Assembly: GCA_046341775.1 (NCBI GenBank)
Contig: JBKDQQ010000209.1
Coordinates: 1-49,968 of the forward strand
Source: SXXH01 sp041165735
GTDB taxonomy: Bacteria; Planctomycetota; UBA1135; GCA-002686595
Length of the DNA stretch: 49,968 nucleotides
Direction of reading: 5' to 3'
Shown: positions 6,515 to 15,225 of the stretch, in pieces
Layout of the letters: the number at the start of each line of letters is the position of its first letter
Position numbering within the stretch: the first letter of the stretch is position 1
Notes under the pieces: model-generated
Databases searched by the model: none
The model's input: only the letters and a program-made list of their open reading frames with translations
Told to the model about the DNA's origin: nothing
Translations under genes and position numbers: made by a program

Positions 6515-9355
6515 ATGCGGATCCGCGCGCTCTTCGCCGCCGTCCTCCTCGCCGCGCCGGCGCAGCTCGGAGGCCGAGCCATGGCCGAGGGAGGACGCGC
6601 GCCTTCCTGGTCGCGCGATGTGGCGCCGATCCTCGCAGCCAAGTGCTTCACCTGCCACGGCCCCGATCCGGACTCGCGCAAGGCCGGGCTGCGCCTCGAT
6701 CGTCGCGAGGACGCGGTGCGCGTGGAGGAAGGCCTCGATCCCGCCATCGCGCCCGGCGACCCCGCGAAGAGCGCCATCCTGCAGCGCATCCTCAGCGCGG
6801 ACCCGGACGAACGCATGCCGCCCGTCGACGGGCACGAGCCCTTGTCGAGCGGGGAAGTCGAGGTGCTGCGGCGCTGGATCGAGGCGGGCGCCGTCTACGA
6901 GCGCCACTGGTCCTGGCGCAAGCTGGAGGAGCCCGTCGCGCCCGCGTCCCGCGGCTGGTCGTGGCGCGAGGCCGACCTCTTCGTGGAGGACTCGCTGGCG
7001 CGCACGGGATTGGCGCCAGCGGGCGACTGCGACGGTCCGACCTGGTTGCGTCGTGCCAGCTTCGTCCTGCGCGGCCTGCCGCCCCGAGACGAGTGGCTGC
7101 AGGCGCTCCTCGAGCAGGACGCGCCCGCCACGCGCGAGCGTCTGGTGGACGCGATGCTCGCCGATCGCGCGCACGCCGAGCATTGGGCGCGGCACTGGTT
7201 GGATGTCATGCGCTACGCGGAGACGCGCGGCCACGAGTTCGACTACGCCATCCGCGAGGCGTGGCGCTGGCGCGACTGGGTCGTGCGCGCGCTGCACGCC
7301 GGCTTGCCCTACGACCGCTTCGTCGCCGAGCAGGTCGCGGGCGACCTGCTCGAGCCGCGCATCGATCCCGCCACCGGCCACGACGAAGCGCTGGTGGCCA
7401 CCGGCTGGTGGTGGCTTTCGCAGGGCACGCACGCGCCGGTCGACGTGCGCCTCGACGAGGCGGAGCGCATCGACAACCAGATCGAGGTGCTGGGCAAGGC
7501 CTTCCTGGGCACGACGGTGTCCTGCGCGCGCTGCCACGACCACAAGTTCGACGATGTGTCGCAACGGGACTACACCGCGCTCTTCGGCGTGGCGCGTTCG
7601 ACGCGCCGCGTGTACGCCTGGCAGGACCCGCACGCGCGCGCCGCGCGACTCCTCGCCGACGCGGAGGAGGCGCGGCGCGAGTTGCACGCGGTGCTCGCCA
7701 CGCGCGCGCCGTCGGGGGTCGCCCCGTCGGCCGCCACCGCGCCGCCCGGCGCGAAGTGGCGCTTCGACGGCGAGGACTTCGCCGGATGGCGCGCCCGCGG
7801 CGGCGCCTTCGGGACCGGTCCCTGGCGCGCGGGCGATGTGCTGGCGCCCGATGGAGCCGCGCCGGCGCGCGCGACGACCGGCGCGGCGAGCTCGCGCGCC
7901 TTGGCCGCCAAGGCGCGTGGCGCGCTGCGTTCTCCCACCTTCGTCGTCGAATCGGGCGACTTGTGGTTGCGCGTGCGCGGCGCGGGCGCGCATGTGCGCG
8001 CGCATGTGGACGGTTTCTTCCTCGACGAGGAGAACAGCCTCCTGTTCGAATCGCACAAGCAGGATCTCGACCATCCCGACGAATGGCGCACGCGCCGCAT
8101 CGATCTCTCGCGCTACATCGGCGAAGAGTGCTGGATCGAGCTCGTCGACCACGGCGACGGCCACGCCGAGCTGGCGTGGGTGGCCATGGGCGCGCTGCCC
8201 GACGAGTGGAAGGCCGCCGCGCCGGCGCGCGACGAGCCGATCGCGCTGGACGAAGCGACGCGGCTCGCGGTGGAAGCGCCGGTCTCCGTGCTGCTGCGGC
8301 TCGCGCGCGAGTTGCCCGAGCAGCCCGTCGTGCTCGCCTGCGAGGACGGCACCGGCCGCGACGCGCCGCTGTACGCGCGCGGCCGCCCCGCGGCGGCCAA
8401 GCAGGCCGTGCCGCGCGGCGCTCCGGCGGCGATGGGCGCGTTGCGGCGCGAGTACGCGGCCGATGTGCTGGCCGCCGCGGCTCGCACGGGCGATGCTCCG
8501 TCCTCCGCGTCCGGCCGGCTCGAACTGGCGCGCGAACTCGTCGATCCGGCGCATCCGCTGACTTGGCGCGTGGCCGCCAACCGCGTGTGGCACCATGTGA
8601 TGGGGGCGGGCCTCGTCGAGACCACCGACGACTTCGGCGTGTTGGGCGCTCCCCCGACGCATCCGGAGCTCTTGGATTGGCTGGCATGCCGCTTGCGCGA
8701 GCACCGCTCCCTGAAGCAACTCGCCAAGGAGCTGGTGCTGTCGCGCACCTTCGCGCAACGCGGCGCGGCCGCCAGCCTGGAAGCCCTCGAGCGCGATCCG
8801 CGCGGCGCGCTCCTCTCGCGTCGCCCTGCCCGCCGCTTGCCGGCCGAGACGGTGCGCGATGCGCTCCTCGCCGCGTCCGGACGCCTCGTCGAGCGCGAAG
8901 GCGGGCCGTCCGTGCCCGCGCGACTGACCGAATTCATGCAGGGCCGCGGCCGTCCCGGCGCCAGCGGACCGCAGGACGGCGGCGGCGCGCGCAGCCTCCA
9001 TCTCGAGGTGCGCCGGAACTTCCTCGACCCGTTCCTCGCGGCCTTCGACCAGCCGGTGCCGAACTCGCCGCGCGGCGCGCGCAACGTGTCCAACGTCCCG
9101 GCGCAGGGGCTGGTGCTGATGAACGATCCGTTCGTGCGCGACCTCGCCGCCAGCTTCGCGCGTTGGATCGCGGCGCAGGAAGGCGACGTCGAGGCGCGCG
9201 CCGCGGCCGCCATCCGGCGCGTGTGGTCGCGCCCCGCGCGACGCGAGGAGCTGGAGCTCGCGGCGCGCTTCCTCGGTCAAGCGCCGGACGACGAGGCGTG
9301 GCACGATTGGGCCCACGCGTTGTTCCTGTCGCAGGAGACGATCTTCCTTCCATGA
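6515..9355 (+). CDS. Planctomycete cytochrome-c / DUF1549 / DUF1553 (PSD1) protein
   Basis: Exported 946-residue protein. A short signal peptide is followed by a PSCyt1 haem-binding segment with CFTCHG (about residues 44-48). DUF1549 (PSCyt2; about 150-290) contains the conserved HWARHWLDVMRYAET block. A second CxxCH (CARCH, about 336-340) comes just after. About residues 410-560 form a beta-rich insertion (WRFDGEDFAGW to ELAWVAMGAL) resembling a carbohydrate-binding or LamG-like jelly roll. DUF1553 (PSD1) closes the protein (WRVAANRVWHHVMG, LVLSRTF, NVSNVPAQGLVLMNDPF). The family's biochemical role is unsettled; a haem-linked extracellular or periplasmic function is inferred. The gene overlaps the following DUF1501 gene by 4 bp (ATGA), the usual partner arrangement in Planctomycetota. 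The start follows from the signal peptide and the -10 hexamer 6 nt upstream. Confidence 0.9.
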   Translation: MRIRALFAAVLLAAPAQLGGRAMAEGGRAPSWSRDVAPILAAKCFTCHGPDPDSRKAGLRLDRREDAVRVEEGLDPAIAPGDPAKSAILQRILSADPDERMPPVDGHEPLSSGEVEVLRRWIEAGAVYERHWSWRKLEEPVAPASRGWSWREADLFVEDSLARTGLAPAGDCDGPTWLRRASFVLRGLPPRDEWLQALLEQDAPATRERLVDAMLADRAHAEHWARHWLDVMRYAETRGHEFDYAIREAWRWRDWVVRALHAGLPYDRFVAEQVAGDLLEPRIDPATGHDEALVATGWWWLSQGTHAPVDVRLDEAERIDNQIEVLGKAFLGTTVSCARCHDHKFDDVSQRDYTALFGVARSTRRVYAWQDPHARAARLLADAEEARRELHAVLATRAPSGVAPSAATAPPGAKWRFDGEDFAGWRARGGAFGTGPWRAGDVLAPDGAAPARATTGAASSRALAAKARGALRSPTFVVESGDLWLRVRGAGAHVRAHVDGFFLDEENSLLFESHKQDLDHPDEWRTRRIDLSRYIGEECWIELVDHGDGHAELAWVAMGALPDEWKAAAPARDEPIALDEATRLAVEAPVSVLLRLARELPEQPVVLACEDGTGRDAPLYARGRPAAAKQAVPRGAPAAMGALRREYAADVLAAAARTGDAPSSASGRLELARELVDPAHPLTWRVAANRVWHHVMGAGLVETTDDFGVLGAPPTHPELLDWLACRLREHRSLKQLAKELVLSRTFAQRGAAASLEALERDPRGALLSRRPARRLPAETVRDALLAASGRLVEREGGPSVPARLTEFMQGRGRPGASGPQDGGGARSLHLEVRRNFLDPFLAAFDQPVPNSPRGARNVSNVPAQGLVLMNDPFVRDLAASFARWIAAQEGDVEARAAAAIRRVWSRPARREELELAARFLGQAPDDEAWHDWAHALFLSQETIFLP

Positions 9356-10752
9356 ACGACCAATCGCGCATCGACCGGCGCGCCGCGCTGCGCCTCGCCG
9401 CGTGCGGCTTCGGAGCCGCCGCCTTCTCGGCGCTGGCGCACGCGCGCGCCGCCCGCGAGACCCGCGGCGCGACGCCGCTCGGCCGCCACCACGAGGCCAA
9501 GGCGCGCGCCTGCATCTTCCTCTACATGGACGGCGGTCCGGGCCAGATGGACACGTTCGATCCCAAGCCCGCGCTGCGACGCTGGCACGGAGAGCCCTTT
9601 CCCGCGCGCATGGAGGCCACGCAATTCGCGGACAACGGCACCACCTTGGCCTCGCCGTGGGAGTTCGAGCCGCGCGGCGCCAGCGGCCTCGAGATCAGCG
9701 CGTTGTTCCCGCACATCGCCACGCAGGCGGACCGCTTGTGCGTCGTGCGCTCGATGACCAGTCCCTTCAACGAGCACACGAACGCCAACTACTTCCTCCA
9801 CACCGGCGTCGGCATCGCGGGCCGCCCCAGCATGGGGGCGTGGGTGCGCCACGGACTAGGCGACGCTTCGAGCGACCTGCCCGGCTTCGTCGTGATCGAC
9901 GGAGGCCTCGTTCCGCCGGGCGGGCAGGAGTGCTTCGGCTCGGGCTTCCTACCGGCGAGGAACCAGGCCACGATGCTCAAGCCGCGCGGCCCGGGCGTGG
10001 CCTTCGTCGAGCCGCTCATGGCGGGCGCGCGGCAGCGCCGCATGCTCGATCTGGCGCGCGCGCACGACCGCCTGCTGCAAGGCTCTTCCGGCGGCGACGC
10101 GGCCATCGAGGCCGCCATCGACAACGCCGAGCAGGCCTTCCGCATGCAGGCGGCCGTGCCCGAACTCGCGCGCCTGGACGACGAATCGGACGCCACGCGT
10201 CGCGCCTACGGTTGCGAGGACGCGTACGAACACACGCGCACCTACGCGCGCCAGTGCCTCTTGGCGCGGCGCCTCGTGGAACGCGGCGTGCCCTTCGTCG
10301 AGTTGTCGATGGTCGCGACCGGCCATGATCGCTGGGACCAGCACTCCGATCTCGAGCGAGGCCACGCCGACAACGCGCGCGCCGTCGACAAGCCCATCGC
10401 CGCCTTGCTGCAGGACTTGCACCAACGCGGCTTGCTCGACTCGACCCTCGTCGTGTGGGCGGGCGAGTTCGGCCGCACGCCCTTCGCGCAAGGTGCGAAC
10501 GGCCGCGACCACAATCCGCACGGATTCAGCGTCTGGCTCGCGGGGGGCGGCGTGAAGGGCGGCCATGTGCACGGCGCCACCGACGAGTTCGGCTACAAGG
10601 CGGTCGATGGCGCCTGCGAGTTGCACGACTTGCACGCGACCATGCTGCACCTCATGGGCTTCGACCATCGGCGGCTCTCGATGCGCTTCGGTGGACGCGA
10701 CATGCGCTTGACCGACGTGCACGGACGCGTCGTGCGGGACTGGCTCGCCTGA
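9352..10752 (+). CDS. DUF1501 protein with Tat-type signal
   Basis: The 466-residue product belongs to the DUF1501 branch of the alkaline-phosphatase/sulfatase-like superfamily. The N-terminus has a twin-arginine signal (DRRAALRLAACGFGAAAFSALA). Conserved segments include IFLYMDGGPGQMDTFDPKP at the start of the fold, MTSPFNEHTNANYF, and the C-terminal VWAGEFGRTPFAQGANGRDHNP, characteristic of DUF1501. Translation is probably coupled to the upstream PSD1 gene through the ATGA overlap. These pairs are abundant in Planctomycetota and are thought to act together outside the cytoplasm, but the substrate is unknown. The gene is complete and of normal length. Confidence 0.92.
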   Translation: MNDQSRIDRRAALRLAACGFGAAAFSALAHARAARETRGATPLGRHHEAKARACIFLYMDGGPGQMDTFDPKPALRRWHGEPFPARMEATQFADNGTTLASPWEFEPRGASGLEISALFPHIATQADRLCVVRSMTSPFNEHTNANYFLHTGVGIAGRPSMGAWVRHGLGDASSDLPGFVVIDGGLVPPGGQECFGSGFLPARNQATMLKPRGPGVAFVEPLMAGARQRRMLDLARAHDRLLQGSSGGDAAIEAAIDNAEQAFRMQAAVPELARLDDESDATRRAYGCEDAYEHTRTYARQCLLARRLVERGVPFVELSMVATGHDRWDQHSDLERGHADNARAVDKPIAALLQDLHQRGLLDSTLVVWAGEFGRTPFAQGANGRDHNPHGFSVWLAGGGVKGGHVHGATDEFGYKAVDGACELHDLHATMLHLMGFDHRRLSMRFGGRDMRLTDVHGRVVRDWLA

Positions 10753-11317
10753 GGTCGCTTCGAAGGGGAGAGGCGCGCGCACCACGCCCCTCGTCGAGTC
10801 GAGTCCTCGTCGCTCGGCCGGGGAAGTCGCGCCTTGGCTCGCGGGCGCTGCGGCGAGGGCCACCTCGCCTGGAGGATCCGTCCTTGCGCGCCGCTTCCGC
10901 CGGGTGCTCGTCGCCACCGCCGACGCGCAATGGGCGGTCGTTCCGGCAGGGCATGCCCCTTGGCGGCGCGTGCTGCGCAGTCCGGACTCGATGGACGAGC
11001 ACGCTTCATCATCGAGTCGTTCTTCATGATGCAAGCATTGCCCGATGCCGTCGCCGTCCGGCGCGCGGACGGCGACCTGGTCGTCCGCGGCCAGGTGTCC
11101 GCGGCGAGGGGCGCGCCCGGCATGTCGGGCGGCTGCGGCTTCCTCGGCCGAAACTCCCGCACCGTTGGCTGCTCCGGTGGCTGCTTCGGGACGCCCTGCG
11201 CAGCGCGTGGCGGCGCGCGCGCCCGGAGCCGCCGGACCAGGTGCGCGCGTGCCTCCAGCGGGCGGGCGCCGACCCGTCGAGCGGGCCGCTTGTCAAATAC
11301 AATTGACAGACGGCCCG
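10753..11317. other. 565-bp intergenic region with an unsupported Cys-rich reading frame
   Basis: Lies between the DUF1501 gene (plus) and the end of the bcp-like gene (minus). No recognised gene, promoter or RNA is present. A plus-strand frame starting at 11026 reads through a Cys/Gly-rich stretch (11118-11210) but stays open past the bcp stop to 11496, with no ribosome-binding site, so it is not called as a gene. The region ends in the hairpin that follows bcp. Confidence 0.4.
11283..11316. terminator. Hairpin after the bcp-like gene; exact TGTCAA-N6-TTGACA palindrome
   Basis: The core TGTCAA (11291-11296), spacer ATACAA and TTGACA (11303-11308) are flanked by GC arms GGGCCG / CGGCCC, separated from the core by a 2-nt mismatch. 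It begins one base beyond the bcp stop (11318-11320), consistent with a terminator on the minus strand. No T-run follows. Same palindrome family as 1937-1954. Confidence 0.5.
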
Positions 11318-11815
11318 TCAGGCCGATCGGACAAGCTCGAGCACCGCGGCCGCCTGCCCGGCGGGGTCCTTGGTCTCGATCGCCTGCTCGATGCGCCCGT
11401 CGGCGCCGATCAGGTAGGTCACTCGCCGGGGCCACGCGTCGGCGGGCGACGCGGCGGCCTTGTAGTCCAGCGCCAACCGCTTGGTCGCGTCGCTGAGCAG
11501 CAGGAAGGGGAAGGAGAACTTGGCGGCGAAGGCCGCCTGATCGGGCAGGGAGTCGAAGCTCGCGCCCAGCACGACGATGTTCTTCGCCTCGAAATCGCGG
11601 ATTCGATCACGGAACCCGCAGCCTTGCTTGGTTCAACCGGGCGTGTCGGCCTTGGGGTAGAACCACAGCAGCACGCGCTTGCCGGCGAAGTCCGCGAGGC
11701 GCGCGCGCGAGCCGTCGTGCGCGGGGAGGTCGAAGTCGGGGGCCTTGGATCCGATGGCGAGCATGGCGGGCGGTCGGCGCAGCAGACGCCGGAAGAGGGT
11801 GCCTAGGAGCGACAT
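11318..11815 (-). CDS. bcp: Bcp-type peroxiredoxin with in-frame TGA at the peroxidatic cysteine (probable selenoprotein)
   Basis: Cytoplasmic thiol peroxidase of the Bcp/PrxQ family, 165 residues if TGA is read as selenocysteine. Codons 1-60 end in LLWFYPKADTPG, codon 61 is TGA (11633-11635), and the same frame continues TKQGCGFRDRIRDFEAKNIVVLGASFDS to the C-terminus. In Bcp proteins this position is the peroxidatic Cys of the PGCT motif; the resolving Cys five residues later is retained (C66). No frameshift or other stop is present, and a SECIS-like stem-loop starts 13 nt after the TGA. Translation probably begins at the ATG at 11815, 9 bp after the rbfA stop, although M18 (MLAIGSKAPDF) is a possible alternative. 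Other readings are a nonsense mutation or sequencing error; conservation on both sides argues against a decayed gene. Confidence 0.85.
11597..11619 (-). promoter_or_regulatory. Candidate bacterial SECIS element
   Basis: On the minus-strand mRNA, 13 nt after the UGA, the arms GCGGGUUC and GAAUCCGC form an 8-bp stem with one G-U pair around the 7-nt loop CGUGAUC. The loop starts 22 nt after the UGA and has G as its second base. This fits what is known of bacterial SECIS elements: an apical loop about 16-37 nt from UGA, with a G among its first two bases. SelB binding is inferred. Confidence 0.6.
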
Positions 11816-11824
11816 GGAGGGGGT

Positions 11825-12226
11825 TCAGCCGGCCGCCGGCGCAGCGTCGCCGCCATCGGCCGAGGGGTTGATGGCGCGGTCGCGCTGGCGCGCTTCCTTG
11901 ATCAGGGCGTCGAGGCTCGCCGCCTGCTCGAGCGAGTCGTCGCGCTGCCAGCGCAGGCGCGGGATGCGACGCATGCTGAGCACCGAGCCCACTTGGCGCT
12001 GGATGAAGCCGCTGGCGTGCTCGAGCAGGTGCTGCGCCTTGGTGCGCTCCGCCTCGTCGCCCAGCACCGACCAGTGCAATGTCGCCAGCGACAAGTCGCT
12101 CGTGATCTCGACGCGCGTGATGGTGATGAAGGTGGCGCGCGGATCGTTCAGCTCGAACTGCAGGCAGTGCGCCGCCCGCTCCTGGATCCGCGCGCACAAG
12201 CGCGCCATCGTGCGTTCGTTGGCCAT
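11825..12226 (-). CDS. rbfA: Ribosome-binding factor A
   Basis: Small 133-residue 30S maturation and cold-shock factor acting on the 16S rRNA 5' helix. Family features are the N-terminal RxxRxxxxIQE-type helix (TMARLCARIQERAAHCL), the ITITRVEITSDLSLATLHWSV strand region and the C-terminal RRIPRLRW followed by the DDSLEQA segment. The start ATG at 12226 gives MANERTMARL, the normal family N-terminus. It lies 77 bp downstream of infB, in the conserved nusA-infB-rbfA order, and 9 bp upstream of the bcp-like gene, which is therefore probably co-transcribed. Confidence 0.92.
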   Translation of the reverse strand: MANERTMARLCARIQERAAHCLQFELNDPRATFITITRVEITSDLSLATLHWSVLGDEAERTKAQHLLEHASGFIQRQVGSVLSMRRIPRLRWQRDDSLEQAASLDALIKEARQRDRAINPSADGGDAAPAAG

Positions 12227-12258
12227 GTTCGAGTGGGGCGCGCGGGGAGGATCGGGTC

Positions 12259-12299
12259 CTGCGCGCGCGGGGGGCGGAGGGCCGCCGCGCGCGCGCGGG
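12259..12299 (-). other. GC-rich hairpin between infB and rbfA
   Basis: Alternating CG arms (about 12259-12270 and 12286-12299) flank a G-rich loop inside the 77-bp infB-rbfA gap. It could attenuate transcription or stabilise a processed mRNA end. No T-run; boundaries are approximate. Confidence 0.3.
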
Positions 12300-12303
12300 A
12301 TGA

Positions 12304-15141
12304 TCAGACGCCGGCCTTGTCGCCCAGCGTGCGCTTGCTCGTGACCATCTTGTACGCCTCGATCACGTCGCCGATCTCGAGGTCCGGGAAGTCGCGCACG
12401 GTCAGGCCGCAGTCGAAGCCCGCGCGGACCTCCTTGACGTCGTCCTTCTCGCGGCGCAACGAGGCCAGCAGGCCTTGGAAGATCTGCTTGCCGCCGCGCG
12501 AGACGCGCACCTTGGAGTCGCGCGAAACGGTGCCGTCGAGCACGTGCGAGCCGGCGATGGTGCCGACCTTGCTCGACTTGAACAGCGCGCGCACCTCGAC
12601 GTGGCCCGTGACCTGCTCGCTGATCTCGGGCGCCAAGGTGCCCTCCATCAGGTCGCGCATGTGGTCCAGCAGCTCGTAGATGACCTCGTAGTAGCGGATG
12701 TCGATGCCGAAGCGGTCGGAGGCCGCGCGCGCCTTGTCGTTCACCGTCGTGTGGAAGGCCACGACGATGGCGCCGGAAGTCTGCGCGAGGATGACGTCGT
12801 TCTCGGTGACCGCGCCCACGCCGGCGAAGACCACCTTGACCTCGACCTCGTCGTGCTTGAGCTCCGAGAGCGAACTCTTCAGCACCTCGACCGAGCCTTG
12901 CACGTCGGCGCGCACGATCACGTTGATCACGCGCTTCTTCGAGTCCGCCACGGCCTTGAGCAGGTTCTCCGCCGTCACCTGGCGGCGCTCGGTGAGCGAC
13001 ATGGCGCGGTTCTTGCGCTCGCGCTCCTCGGCCACCTCCTTGGCGCGCGACAGGTCCTCGACCACGTAGAAGGTCTCGCCGATCCCGGGCAGCGACGAGA
13101 GGCCCGAGACCTCGACCGGCGTCGCCGGCCCGGCCGCGTCGATCACGCGCCCGCGGTCGTCGTGGATCGAGCGCACCTTGCCGTAGCCTTCGCCGGCGAG
13201 GATCACATCGCCCCGCTTGAGCGTGCCGTCCTGCACCAGGAGGTGCGCGACGATGCCCTTGCCCTCGCTGATCTCCGCCTCGAGCACCACGCCTTGCGCG
13301 GGGCCCTTGGGGTGGCAGCGCAGTTCGAGCACTTCGGTCTCGAGGAACACGCGCTCGAGCAGCTCGTCGACGCCTTCGTTCTTCAAGGCGCTGACGCCCA
13401 TCATGGCGGTTTCGCCGCCCCATTCCTCCGGCACCAGGCCCAGCTTCGTCAGCGACTCCTTGGTGCGCTGCAGGTTGGCCTCGGGCTTGTCGGTCTTGGT
13501 CAGGGCCACGACCACCGGCACCTTGGCGGCGCGCGCGTGGGCCAGCGCCTCCTCGGTCGAAGGCATCGGACCGTCGTCGGCGGCCACGACCAGCACGACG
13601 ATGTCGACCGCCTTGGCGCCGCGCGCGCGCATCTGCGTGAACGCGGAGTGGCCGGGGGTGTCGATGATCGTCAACTGGTGGCCCGCCTTGGTCTGCACCG
13701 AGTACGCGCCGATGTGCTGCGTGATGCCGCCCGCCTCGCCGGAGGCGACATTCGAGTTGCGGATGGCGTCGATCAGCGTCGTCTTGCCGTGGTCGACGTG
13801 GCCGAGGATGGCCACGGTGGGGGCGCGCGCCGCGAGATCGTCGCCCGCGATGGCCGTGCGCTTCTGCTTGATCTCGCCGAGGAGCTCGGTCTCGGCCTCG
13901 ACCTCCTGCACGACGACCAGCTCGACCTCGAACTCGCCGGCGAGCAGCACCGCGGTGTCCTCGTCGAGCAGCGAGTTGATGTTGACGGCGCCGAAGCCCA
14001 TCTGGCCGAAGGCGACCTTCAGCAGTTCGTTCGACTTGATCGCCAGCTTGTCGGCGAGCTTCTTCACCGTCACCGGCGCGTCGATCTCGACCTTCTGGCC
14101 CGAGAACGGCGAGCTGTCGCCGCGGCCCGCCTGCCGTCCACCGCCGCCGCCGCGCGCCGTGCGCTCGGCGCCTTGGGCCGCGATCTGGTTGCGGCGCAGG
14201 AAGCGATCGGACGCCTGCGTGCGCAGCTGCGAGGCGGACATCTGCCCGCGCGCCACCGGCGTCCCGCGGCCGAGCGCGCGCTTCTTGTCGTGCGGCATCG
14301 TCGGCTTGACGTCGGGCGTGACCTCGTCCTTGCCGCGCAGGCGGCGCGACTCGGTGGGCTTCTTGGCCGGCGTCTGCGGCTTGAACTTCGACAAGTCGAC
14401 GAAGCCCACGACCTTGCCTGCTCGCGGCGCGGCCTTGGGCTCGCTCGACGCGGGGGCGGCGCCCTGGGCCGCGACCGCGGGAGCGGGCGCCGCGGCGGAC
14501 GCGGCCACGGGCGCGACTTGCGCGGGCGCAGGCTGGACCTGCGCGGGCGCGGACGCGGCTTGCGCGGCCGGCGCCACCTCCGTCGCCGCGGGTCGGACGA
14601 TGCGTTCCTCCGCGACCGGGGCGGCCTCCACGGCTTGGTCAACGCTCGCGGCGACCGGTCGCGGCTCGTCGGGTTCCAGCGCGGGCTCGGGCTCGACGTG
14701 CGCCGCGGGCTTGGCGACCTCGACCGGCGCGCGCGGCTCCGGCTCGGGCGCGACGGCCTGGGTCACCGGCTTGGGCGGCGCTTCGACCACCGGTGCGGCG
14801 GGGACTTCCACGGCGGGGGCGGGCTGCGTCGCGGCGGGGGCGTCGCCCTCCGACGGACCATCGTCCGCTCCGCCATCGAGCGAGAGCTTCTTCTTCTTCT
14901 TCTTGATCAGCCCGCCCAGCTCACCGACGGCGCTGGCCGCCTCGGGAGCGGCGCCGCCGACCTTCATCACTCCGCGCGCCTCCATGAGGCCGCGCACGCG
15001 CAGCTCCATGTCGAACTCAAGGGCCGATTGGGCCGACTTGATGTCGTTGAAGCCCCAGCTGTGGAGCTTCTCGAGGAGCTCCTTGCCGGTGATCCCCGCT
15101 TCCTTCGCGAGGTCGTTGACGCGTGCCTTCTTGGTGCTCAA
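12304..15141 (-). CDS. infB: Translation initiation factor IF-2
   Basis: GTPase of 945 residues that places initiator tRNA on the 30S subunit. The N-terminal IF2_N helix module (VNDLAKEAGITGKELLEKL) is followed by a long Ala/Pro/Glu-rich linker, with a lysine run near residue 80. A second IF2_N module lies near residues 355-400 (VTVKKLADKLAIKSNELLKV), then the G domain with GHVDHGKTT (G1), DTPGHSAF (G3) and TKTD (G4, an accepted variant of NKxD). Domains II, III and IV complete the protein. The predicted start is TTG at 15141, giving STKKARVNDLAK directly after; no in-frame ATG gives a normal N-terminus. It lies 84 bp downstream of nusA and 77 bp upstream of rbfA in one minus-strand operon. 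Confidence 0.96.
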   Translation of the reverse strand: MSTKKARVNDLAKEAGITGKELLEKLHSWGFNDIKSAQSALEFDMELRVRGLMEARGVMKVGGAAPEAASAVGELGGLIKKKKKKLSLDGGADDGPSEGDAPAATQPAPAVEVPAAPVVEAPPKPVTQAVAPEPEPRAPVEVAKPAAHVEPEPALEPDEPRPVAASVDQAVEAAPVAEERIVRPAATEVAPAAQAASAPAQVQPAPAQVAPVAASAAAPAPAVAAQGAAPASSEPKAAPRAGKVVGFVDLSKFKPQTPAKKPTESRRLRGKDEVTPDVKPTMPHDKKRALGRGTPVARGQMSASQLRTQASDRFLRRNQIAAQGAERTARGGGGGRQAGRGDSSPFSGQKVEIDAPVTVKKLADKLAIKSNELLKVAFGQMGFGAVNINSLLDEDTAVLLAGEFEVELVVVQEVEAETELLGEIKQKRTAIAGDDLAARAPTVAILGHVDHGKTTLIDAIRNSNVASGEAGGITQHIGAYSVQTKAGHQLTIIDTPGHSAFTQMRARGAKAVDIVVLVVAADDGPMPSTEEALAHARAAKVPVVVALTKTDKPEANLQRTKESLTKLGLVPEEWGGETAMMGVSALKNEGVDELLERVFLETEVLELRCHPKGPAQGVVLEAEISEGKGIVAHLLVQDGTLKRGDVILAGEGYGKVRSIHDDRGRVIDAAGPATPVEVSGLSSLPGIGETFYVVEDLSRAKEVAEERERKNRAMSLTERRQVTAENLLKAVADSKKRVINVIVRADVQGSVEVLKSSLSELKHDEVEVKVVFAGVGAVTENDVILAQTSGAIVVAFHTTVNDKARAASDRFGIDIRYYEVIYELLDHMRDLMEGTLAPEISEQVTGHVEVRALFKSSKVGTIAGSHVLDGTVSRDSKVRVSRGGKQIFQGLLASLRREKDDVKEVRAGFDCGLTVRDFPDLEIGDVIEAYKMVTSKRTLGDKAGV

Positions 15142-15225
15142 GCCTGTTCCGTTCTCGTAGTCCGTGTTCGTCTGGCGCAGCAGGCGCGAATCCGTTTCGC
15201 GCGGCGATCAAGGAGCGCGCGGCCT

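Noticed and set aside
11318..11815. Two separate genes or a frameshifted bcp pseudogene
   Set aside because: Both halves are in the same frame and join at a single TGA at the catalytic position, with no lost or gained base. A decayed gene would not be expected to have its only defect exactly there plus a SECIS-like stem.
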